NCBI GenBank assembly: GCA_905178155.1
Contig: CAJINV010000002.1
Location: 10,148,146 to 10,212,145 of the forward strand
Reading direction: 5' to 3'
Length of the DNA stretch: 64,000 nucleotides
Source: Amoebophrya sp. A120
Taxonomy: Eukaryota; Sar; Dinophyceae; Syndiniales; Amoebophryaceae
Position 1 is the first letter of the stretch; the number at the start of each line of letters is the position of its first letter. The notes under the pieces are model-generated. The model searched no databases. It was not told the origin of the DNA and saw nothing but the letters and a program-made list of their open reading frames with translations. Of this stretch, positions 56,025 to 64,000 are shown piece after piece. The position numbers were made by a program, and so were the translations under genes.

Positions 56025-58080
56025 ATGTTGTTGGGTGAGCAGCAAACCGAAAGGGACGACGACATAGTTGTCACGGACAAGAAGTCGTTCGAAACTTCCA
56101 AGGAACAACCAGCTCCGCAAAAGAAGGTTTCGAAGGGCGTTCTTTCCGAGGCGTCCACCACCGCGAGCGCCGACGACGGCTTGGAAGATCCGGAACCCTT
56201 CACCTGGGTGGACTGGGTGTGCTGGTACGTGGTCAGCTGGGGATTTCTGCTGCGGTTCCAGAAGGGGTTCTTGAAGATCCGGATGCCGAACGGCGTCCTC
56301 CACACCTTCGGGGACCACCGCAGCGATTTGCAGTGCGAGTTGCAGGTGTTCCGCCCCCGGCTGTTCCGCCGGTTTTTGTTGGGGGAAAGCATCGGCATGG
56401 CGGAGTCCTACATGGACGGGGACTGGACGTGCGAGGATTTGACGTCCTTCGTGGCGCTGGTGCTCGAGCAGGACAAGGCGGGCGTCCTCGTCGGGCTGCC
56501 CTACGTGAAGGAGATCGAGATCAAGGTGCGCTCCCTGTACAACTACCTCTTCCGCGCGGGCTACCACTTCGAGTTCTCGCTTGCCAACGTGCAGCAGCAC
56601 TACGACATTGGGAATGACCTGTACGAGCGGATGCTGGACCCGTCCACCTTCAGCTACACCTGCGCACTGTACCGCAACCCCTTCGCGGACCAGCATTTTA
56701 TCGCCGCCTCGCAGTTCGGCAAGGACATGTCCGGGAAGAACGAATTAACCCACCAGGCCTACAAGTCCATTTCGCTGGACCAGGCGCAGCTGAACAAGAT
56801 CCATTTATTGATCAAGAAGGGCAACATATCCAGGAAAAAAACTGTGTAAGTGTAACTTTCTTTGAGGAACAGCATCACAAATTTGCTCCGAGTGTGATGG
56901 TGATGGCTTCGGTCCGCCTGACTCCGCGACCCGGTGGCCTGACCATCTGCGGAAAGGTGCCCTATGGGTTGCGTTTGTGGTTTCGGTCGGTTTAGCATCA
57001 CAAATTTGCTCTACATGACAGAGAAAACCTGTCATGCATGGTTTGTAAGGGAAAATACACATGAAAAGAGGACTTCATGGCTGTCTGGGATGACAGGCGT
57101 AACTCTGTTGCATCTTCTGCAACACAAATTTACACTTACACAGTTTTTTTCTTGCATACAACATCCAGAGGCACCACCGCGTGCTGGAGCTCGGGTGCGG
57201 GTTCGGCGGGTTCTCCTGCGAACTGGCCAAGCAGGTGGGCTGTCGCGTGGACTGCTACAACCTCTCGGTGGAGCAACTCGCACTCGCGCGCGCCCGCGCG
57301 AAGAAAGCGGGCGTGGAGCACCTGATCAACTACATGCACGACGACTACCGCGCCTGCGTGCACTACTACCCGACCAAGGAGGACGAGGTACTGCGGGACG
57401 GCGTCAAGTCGGAACTGTCGGACCGCCGCAAGACGGGGAGCGCGCGCAATCTGTGGAACCAGTACGACGTGATCGTGTCCATCGGTATGCTGGAGCACGT
57501 GGGGCACAACGACCTGGTGGTGTTCTTCGAGACCTGTGACCGCATGCTGAAGCCGGGCGGCACGGCGGTGGTCCACACCATCACGTCCAACGATTTCGGG
57601 TACGAGCACCACAAGGTGACCTACGGTTTCATCCAGAAGTACATCTTCCCGGGCGCCTGCATTCCGGCGGTCGGGGCCATCGTGGCGGCCGCCACCGGTC
57701 ATTCCAAGTTTGAGCTGCAACACTTCGAGAACATTGGCCAGCACTACGCGCCGACGCTGCGCCACTGGCGGGAGAATTTCTACCGCAACTTGGACGAGAT
57801 TATGGCACTGAAGGACGAGAACACGGGCAAGCCGAAGTACGACAGCAAGTTTATCCGCATGTGGGACTTCTACCTGTGCAACTGCGAGGCGGAGTTCATC
57901 ACGGGGCACTTCGGACTGGGCCAGTTCGTGTGGAAACGCCCCAGTTCGGAGTACACCGACAAGGCGGCGCGCGACCGCATCATCCCGGTGCTGCCCTCGC
58001 TGTCTGCGCTCCCGGATGACGAGGTTGACACCTACGGAAACGTCGTGGCATCACTGTCTGGTTCCAAGAAAACGGAGTAG
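56025..58080 (+). CDS. Cyclopropane-fatty-acyl-phospholipid synthase-like methyltransferase
   Basis: Uses SAM to methylenate or methylate unsaturated acyl chains of membrane lipids. Exons 56025-56826 and 57164-58080 (572 residues) are separated by introner I. Motifs are strong: FGDHRSDLQCELQVF and GMAESYMDGDWTCEDLTSFV (N-terminal domain), NVQQHYDIGNDLYERMLDP, then FSYTCALY. After the splice come HRVLELGCGFGGFSCELAKQ (SAM site), VSIGMLEHVGHNDLVVFFE, and GQHYAPTLRHWRENFY. The N-terminus (about 60 residues) is a poorly conserved polar segment preceding a Trp-rich hydrophobic stretch (WVDWVCWYVVSWGFLLRF) that may anchor to membrane. Strong third-position G/C. Family of bacterial origin, widely found in algae and protists. 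Reaction not provable from sequence: tuberculostearic-type methylation is an alternative. ATG 56025 is the first in frame. Confidence 0.9.
56827..57158 (+). mobile_element. Introner element I (332 bp)
   Basis: Left TATCCAGGAAAAAAACTGTG, then TAAGTGTAA; right TTTACACTTACACAG then TTTTTTTCTTGCATA. TSD CAACA (56822-56826, 57159-57163). Excision joins LIKKGNI to QRHHRVLELGCGFGG, just upstream of the SAM-binding motif. The interior holds several GCATCACAAATTTG-type motifs. Confidence 0.92.
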
Positions 58081-59941
58081 AGACGAAACCAGTTGACGTC
58101 AGAAAATTATGATGACAACGGCGGAAGAACATCAAGAATAAATGAAGACAAAAAAATACTTACGCAGTTGTACACGAAATAAGCGTTTGATGATGATGTT
58201 CTAGTACACGTACACGAAAATTACGCGCGGCGCATGTTGTGCTCTACTATTCGCAGCTCTTGTTTACTTTTGATTCGCTCTCTCTTGATTACTTTTGATT
58301 GTCAACATGTTCTCTCTCTTGATTACTTTTGATTCGCTCTACAGTCTCGTACAAGTATGGAGTGGCTACAGTTGTTGAAGTACTAGCTTTTGTCCGCGGT
58401 TGTAGTAGTGTCGCATCGGCTATCGACACAATTTGTCGCAGCTCGGCGCAGCTCTATGAGAACAGGATTTTTTTAGTATCAGAAACCCGAATTATCCTGA
58501 TGGCTCTATATGAGTTGGCTATTCTGGATGCTCATCTTTCGCTGCAGCCAATCGCTTTACTTATTTACTCCGCGCAAAGTAGTAAAGTATGTGGCTCACG
58601 CTCACCAAGTAGTTCTGTATTTGCTGTAGCCGCCCAAACAACCAGATCAAGAACGCGGTTGCGACGTTTGTAACCTCCAGTTCGCACGGGCACGTTTTTT
58701 TTTGCTATTAATCTGTATAGGACAGGCATCTCCATCGTGCCAATTTTATCGCAGGATACGAGTAAGACTTGAGGCGTGAAGGAGGAGGAGAAGTGCCGGC
58801 TGCGCAGAACGTCCCTCCATCGGAACGGTCACAGTTCTGACGGAGACCACCAAAATAAACCGTAGAGGTAGATGTCGTCATCTGTTTACCCTGCAAGATA
58901 AAAATGAAAAAAATATTGCGCAACAGCTACGCAGCTCTCTGGTCGTTGAAGTTTTTGTGAAAAAGCTGCTGTTCAGAGAGATTTGCTTTGTAAAAAGCTC
59001 GGTAAACTTAGTATGGATTCATTCTCGAGAGGGAAAGAGAGCCAAGGCCCGCTGCCAGCAGAGAGAGGACCTATCATAATTGTATGTTGAACAGACCGAG
59101 CGATATTAAACTTAAAGTATTTTTTGCAGCTGCATCTACACCACGTCCAAGCAAGGGCTAGTCGGGAATTGTGACCAAACAAATCGGGAATGTAGCTCTC
59201 TGTGATCTGTTCGTAAATCAAATCCGAGAACATCAAGAGACGGTAAATAAAAATATCAAAACAGATCAAAAGCAGGAAAATGCGCGACCAGAAGATGTCG
59301 TAATCATCGAAGAGCCAGGAAAAAGAAGTAAGTGCTGCATGCAATTGCAATTGCATATGCTAACTTATCACACCAGGGTGCTGTTTTGGCTTTTGCTTTT
59401 CGAATCTACTCTTCGCATACCCCAAACCCAAGATATCGCCTATCGCATCTCTTTTCTCGCACCTTAGCTACACTCTGTATGATTTTACTCGCCGTTGAAG
59501 ACAAGACTGTAGTCGCAGTTGCGTTTATTATGATTAAGAACTGAGCTGTACTAGCCCCTTAGTTACCGCCTCCGCCAAGCACATTCTCGAGAACGAATAG
59601 ATTGCACCATTGTATCCACTTAGCAGGTAATTTTGTCAACGGGCCCGGGAAAGTTTTTTCACTTTGCTGCAGAAGTAATTTTGACTTGCTGAATCATTGT
59701 GAAAATCTGCCTTGGTAAAAATCAACAGTTACTTTTTTTTTTGCCCACCAATTTTCAATATTACGATTACCGTCGTTCGGGGACAAACTTACAGGGGGGC
59801 GTCGAGAAGGCTTATTCGTGGGGCTACCTGCTCCGGCGGACTAGTCCATACAAATCTGCCTGGTGACGATCAGAGAATCATTTTATCATCAGCTTAGCCA
59901 AATTCTAAAGCATATAACCGACGAACAACCGAATTGCAAAA
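58081..59941. other. Long intergenic region
   Basis: No supported gene. It includes the imperfect tandem repeat at about 58261-58345. Open frames of about 100 codons on both strands (for example 58973-59356 minus) show no family. Confidence 0.5.
58261..58345. repeat. Imperfect repeats of a TTGATTACTTTTGATT unit
   Basis: Three related copies of a CTCTCTTGATTACTTTTGATT-like unit in the intergenic region, one with an inserted CAACATGTT. Simple slippage or a degraded repeat. Confidence 0.7.
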
Positions 59942-60955
59942 ATGGTGGTCTGTAGCTACCTGCACTACCTGCCCGAGCACTTCCTCGCGACGTGGGCGAT
60001 GTTTGGCCTTGCAGGTGCGGTGTTGGTCGCGCTGCTGTCGACCTCGGCCTTCCGGTTTCTGTACATGAACCCGACGTTGACAAAGTGGCAGTACAAGTCG
60101 AGCGGCAAGTTTCCCAGCGCCCACTACGTCCGAGAGGAGATCTACCAGACGTTCAAGGGGGTATTTTTCGCGACATTCTTTCCGGCCTTGTCGATGCACT
60201 TGCGCAAGGAGAGCTACATGAAGGGCTACTGCCCGGCGGACGTCACGGGGGAAGCGGACCAGGAGTATTACTTCTCCGTTCTCCGCTACTGCTGGGAATT
60301 CGTCCTGATCGTCGGCATCACGGACTTTTACGAGTTTTTCTACCACTGGTGCGGGCACAAGTTCGACCACGCCTGGAACATACACAGGCATCACCACAAG
60401 TACTGCAACCCGACGCCCTTCGCGGTGATCGCCGACGAGCCGTTCGACAACTGCGTGCGCGCGTCGCCGCTGTTCTTCCTCCCGCTCTTTCTCACCCTGA
60501 ACTTGAACACGCTGTTCCTCACCTTTACCCTCTTCTTCTACAGCTGGGGCATCTACCTGCACTGCGGGTACGAGGCGGACTGGATTTTTCCGTCGGACCA
60601 CCCGTGGATCAACACCTCGTTTCAGCACTACGTGCACCACGCTAAGGGGACGCGGTCGCGGCCCTACCACTGCGGATTCTTCATCAAGCTCTGGGACCAG
60701 CTCTTCAAGGCCTGCTACGACGGCCCGCCCTGCGACGCCAAGTCCGACCGCGAGGCGGGGAAGCGGACCGACAAGCTGTTCCAGGAGCAGGTGCTGAAAA
60801 ACTTCCCGAACTACGGCTTGCTCGCCAACTGGAAGTTTTTGCTTTACGGGGAAACGCACCCGGAGTTCGCGAAGCAGCTCACGCTCGACCTGCGCGACAC
60901 GGACTCCACGACCGCCAGCGAGTCGCCGGCAGGTGAGGGACTGAAGACGGAATAG
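59942..60955 (+). CDS. Sterol desaturase/fatty acid hydroxylase superfamily protein
   Basis: 337 codons from ATG 59942, single exon. A membrane di-iron enzyme with the family's histidine boxes: FYHWCGHKFDHAWNIHRHHH (about residues 133-152, combining HX4H and HX2HHH-like boxes) and SFQHYVHHAKGTR (about residues 224-236). Hydrophobic segments are at about residues 15-40, 105-120 and 170-205 (the LFFLPLFLTLNLNTLFLTFT stretch). The layout is like C-5 sterol desaturase (ERG3-type) and C-4 methyl oxidase; substrate specificity cannot be read. It lies downstream of the CFA-synthase-like gene, so two lipid-modifying genes are adjacent, though co-regulation is not shown. No intron. Length is typical for the family. 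Confidence 0.87.
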   Translation: MVVCSYLHYLPEHFLATWAMFGLAGAVLVALLSTSAFRFLYMNPTLTKWQYKSSGKFPSAHYVREEIYQTFKGVFFATFFPALSMHLRKESYMKGYCPADVTGEADQEYYFSVLRYCWEFVLIVGITDFYEFFYHWCGHKFDHAWNIHRHHHKYCNPTPFAVIADEPFDNCVRASPLFFLPLFLTLNLNTLFLTFTLFFYSWGIYLHCGYEADWIFPSDHPWINTSFQHYVHHAKGTRSRPYHCGFFIKLWDQLFKACYDGPPCDAKSDREAGKRTDKLFQEQVLKNFPNYGLLANWKFLLYGETHPEFAKQLTLDLRDTDSTTASESPAGEGLKTE

Positions 60956-62458
60956 AGTTCCGAGTTGGGACGATCAAGGACATAGTGGACGAGGCAAGAA
61001 GTCTCAAAAAGAATATATTGGCTCAACGTGTTGATTTTTCTGGCGTATTAACCTGTTTTGAAGACAACTCCATGCTGCTGGACGCTTCAACGAAGTTTTG
61101 AACGGAATTTCTTGCAGAAATAGAAGAAATACAGAGCAGAACAAGTAGCGCTTGCTTCTGTTCTCTGTCCAGCATGCAGATTTTTGTTTTTTTCAGCGAC
61201 TTATGCGAATCTGATACTGATGCTTTCTTTTCCAAATGGTCAATTCTTGGAAGAGAAAGGCAGTACTAGGAGATGCACAGAGTTAGAGCTTTCATGCGAC
61301 GAGGCGCTCTCGAAAGGAGGAGGTGCTGATCTATTGAGACGCTTTCAAAATTTTCCATCTTATTAACAGCGCGACGGAAGAAGGCACTGGACTGACTATA
61401 CAATCAACGTAAGCCGATTGTATGAGCAAAAATTTTTTCATGCACCTGCCCTTCAGAACCCGTTTTTATTCGTTAAGGGACGCTTGTACGGAAAAAGAAA
61501 AACAACCTAACACCTGTTGCTACCCCAAAGAACTGCGCATCAGAGCAAAGGAAATTTTTTCTACTCGTTCCCACTACAACTACGCTCTTTATTACCAGAA
61601 ACGACTCTACTGTACTCGCCAACTACATCTACTACAGCAACATTCTCAGTACCAATTGCGCAACGAACAGTATAAGATTATCAAACCTCTGCGAACCACT
61701 TCGACCCTAAAAATACCGACTTTGGGTTTGGACGCATTTTCTGGGCTGCAAGATGTTATAACTTTCATCCGATTAGCACAAACATGAAGTCACAGAAGTT
61801 GCCCTTTTTTCTCTGCTAAAAATGGTGTGTGCAGCCTGTGTCAAGTTTCAGATGTCCTCGTTTTTGGCGTTGCGGTTGGCGTCGCATGACTACAAGAGGA
61901 GGAATTCCTCGACCTCATGCGGAGACCACTACTACGCAATGCTTCTGTTGAATGTTTAGGTTGGCGTTACCTAATATCTGGCTTCTGCTTGCGGTCATGC
62001 GCTTCAGTACATCACTAAACTTGTCGACGAGAAGAAGTCAGCCTCTCTGAGCCCTCTGTGAAACGTTTTCACGCCATCGGTCCGATGAATTGACGACCTG
62101 TTTCAGTACGTTGTCAGGCCTTTTCGCTCGGTAGAATTTTTTTTTGGAGCAACGATACTTGCATACTCGGTTTTTTTGCCATGTAGTCTTTGACTGCCTG
62201 TTTCTTGCGAGAATTATATGGAACGTTGAGAGTGGTCTGTCTCTCTTCTGTGAGCGAATTTTTTGTCCTGAGCAATACGAACCTTCCTCCCTCTCCCGCA
62301 CAGTGTCCTCCTGGTCATCCTCCCGCATAGCACGGCGAGGTAAAGAGGAACCACGACCACAATAGATCTAGACTGAACATCAGCAGCGTACCGCCCTTTC
62401 TTAGGTTAAGACAAAGTAAGTCTACTTTGACGTCGTAGGGAAAGAAATCACTGAGATA
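60956..62458. other. Long intergenic region
   Basis: No supported gene. A 121-codon frame at 61422-61787 has an ATG and basic residues but no family resemblance, so it is not called. Confidence 0.5.
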
Positions 62459-64000
62459 ATGAACCGTGCCAACGCGATCGCTAATCAAGTGGTCGCGCCC
62501 AATTCGGTGCACGGTGTCCAGGGGCACGCTTCTGCAAAAGTCGGCGAGAAGAATGACAACGACGCTGTAATCTGTTGCACTTTGCGGACGGCCTTGTGCA
62601 AAAACAAGAAGGGGAGCTTCAAGGTAGGTTTATCAAAAAGCGATATGCAAAACAAAATGGAAAGAAGTTGGTTGCATTAGTACTTCTAGTTTTTCCACCA
62701 TCTACTTCATCATCGATAAAGGATGGATCTCATCAATTTTTCTTAAAACAAATTCTCAGGACACTCCCCCGGAGGAGCTGCTTGCGGCCTGCTACGAGGC
62801 CATCGTGCAAAAGACGAAAATCGATCCGGCGTTGATCCAGGATGCGCAGATCGGGAACGTTTTGCAGGGCGGCGCCGGCGCCATGGCCGCCAGGATTGCG
62901 CAGTTTATGGCGAAGTACCCGGCCAACACTTCCGCGGTGGCGGTCAACCGACAGTGCTCCAGCGGGTTGCAGTGCATCGCCAACGTGTCCGCCGCCATCA
63001 CGGCGGGACACTACGACGTGGCCATCGCTGGGGGCGTGGAGTCCATGAGCATGAACAGCATGATGGACACGATCAACCCCAAGAATTTGTCGGAGAAAAT
63101 CTTCGACACGGAGGGGGCGCAGGCCTGCCTCATTCCCATGGGCATCACGTCCGAAAACGTCGCGGCAAAGTACAACATCCCCCGCGCGAAGCAGGACGCG
63201 CTCGCCTTGAGCAGTCACCAAAAAGCGTTGAAGGCACAGGCGGAAGGTAATTACTACAACAAGGGATGATTTTGATATATGATCATGTGTTCGGTGAAAT
63301 AGAATCAGTGCGTCGAATAGTGAGAAACACATAATTTTCAGCAACATGTGTGGACCACGACTGCAGCTCTGCAGCATCCATCAGTATGCGTTTACAACGA
63401 TTGCGGAAATTTTCGTGCGTCAAAATCGAGTCCTCTGTCATCATCTTCTTGATCATCGTCTCACAATACTATAAACACTAGGTCTCTACGACGAAGAAAT
63501 TATCCCGGTTACGGTGACACTCAAGGACAAGAAGGCTGGCACGGAAAAGCAGATTACGGTCACCAAGGACGAGGGCCCGAGACCGGGCGTCAAGATCGAG
63601 GACCTGGCAAAGCTCGGACCGGCCTTCCAGAAGGGCGGAACTACAACCGCGGGGAACAGTTCCCAGACGACCGACGGGGCCGCGATGTGCCTCATCGCAT
63701 CAAGAAAAAAGGCGAAAGAGTACTTAGATACAGTTTGAATTTATTGCTGTTTCCCCATCACTCATACTAGGCTCTAACAAAGGTGAGTATTCATACATGG
63801 ATGCAGTTCGTAGTTGTGCTGCGAGTAGCTGCAAATTTATTATTTGCAATTCCGAACGGTACAAAAAAACTGCAGACTCGGACTTCCAATCGTTGGCAAG
63901 ATGATTTCTTTCGCCGTAGAGGGTTGTCCCCCGGACATCATGGGAATCGGCCCAGCTGTTGCTATTCCGTCAGCGCTGAAAAAGGCAGGACTCACCGTGA
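62459..64000 (+). CDS. 3-ketoacyl-CoA thiolase (3' partial)
   Basis: Cleaves 3-ketoacyl-CoA to acetyl-CoA and a shortened acyl-CoA in fatty-acid beta-oxidation. Exons 62459-62623, 62760-63246, 63482-63719 and 63876 onward, all GT-AG. They form DAVICCTLRTALCKNKKGSF, a PPEELLAACYEAIV segment, then the nucleophile motif NRQCSSGLQCIANVSA and YDVAIAGGVESMSMN. The later exons give PIVGKMISFAVEGCPPDIMG and GPAVAIPSALKKAGLTV, with the catalytic His/Cys region beyond the window. The sequence is closest in type to peroxisomal ACAA1-like thiolases. The N-terminus MNRANAIANQVVAP has an R-x3-I-A-x-Q-V arrangement, a degenerate match to PTS2; targeting unproven. No introner in the visible part. Confidence 0.88.

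Noticed and set aside
58973-59356. 127-codon minus-strand open frame
   Set aside because: No recognisable domain; would be the only minus-strand gene.
61422-61787. 121-codon + strand open frame
   Set aside because: No family resemblance and biased composition; could be chance.
1-64000. CRISPR arrays, bacterial operons, rRNA or tRNA genes, dinoflagellate spliced-leader sequence
   Set aside because: Looked for by eye and not seen; direct repeats present are introner TSDs or simple tandem repeats.

Overview
This is nuclear DNA of a eukaryote. The genes are interrupted by many introns, and the products are core eukaryotic proteins: RNA polymerase II subunit RPB3, NOT2 of CCR4-NOT, Rab geranylgeranyltransferase alpha, a PRMT, FAM210 and a thiolase. 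Every gene model I can support lies on the + strand. Many introns are short mobile insertions with terminal inverted repeats and 5-bp target-site duplications (TSDs). Unidirectional genes plus such introner elements (IEs) with non-GT-AG borders best fit an alveolate of the dinoflagellate lineage. The syndinian parasite Amoebophrya, where invasive introns of this kind have been reported, is the best guess. The species is inferred, not proven.

Layout: 0-2 kb, 3' part of a protein arginine methyltransferase. 2.2-4.3 kb, GC-rich non-coding island. 4.6-16 kb, a mitochondrial-type membrane protein, a putatively acylated protein, a histone H3-fold protein with a very long tail, and several low-complexity or unknown proteins. 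16.9-21.4 kb, a 10-exon multi-pass membrane protein. 22.9-30.2 kb, a small membrane protein and a 1,298-residue Gln-rich protein. 31.3-36.5 kb, FAM210-like protein, Rab GGTase alpha (with a 1.6-kb inverted-repeat-bounded insert) and a small unknown gene. 36.7-44 kb, NOT2 and a DUF285/BspA-like repeat protein. 44.9-54.5 kb, an ARM/LamG-like large protein and RPB3. 56-61 kb, a cyclopropane-fatty-acid-synthase-like enzyme and a sterol-desaturase-type hydroxylase. 62.5 kb to the end, a 3-ketoacyl-CoA thiolase that runs off the window.

The main discovery is the IE system. I found 21 elements in 11 terminal-repeat families (A-K). Each begins TAT and ends ATA and is flanked by a 5-bp direct repeat (16 exact, 4 imperfect, 1 with its left copy outside the window). 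Removing the element plus one repeat copy restores an open frame in every gene tested. Summed exon lengths are divisible by three in all seven multi-exon IE-bearing genes that could be fully summed. The rule also predicts a new first exon (22921) and an otherwise non-spliceable intron (17642-17857). Family A works in both orientations. The families share a short internal motif although their ends differ. Ordinary GT-AG introns occur in the same transcripts, so two intron classes coexist.
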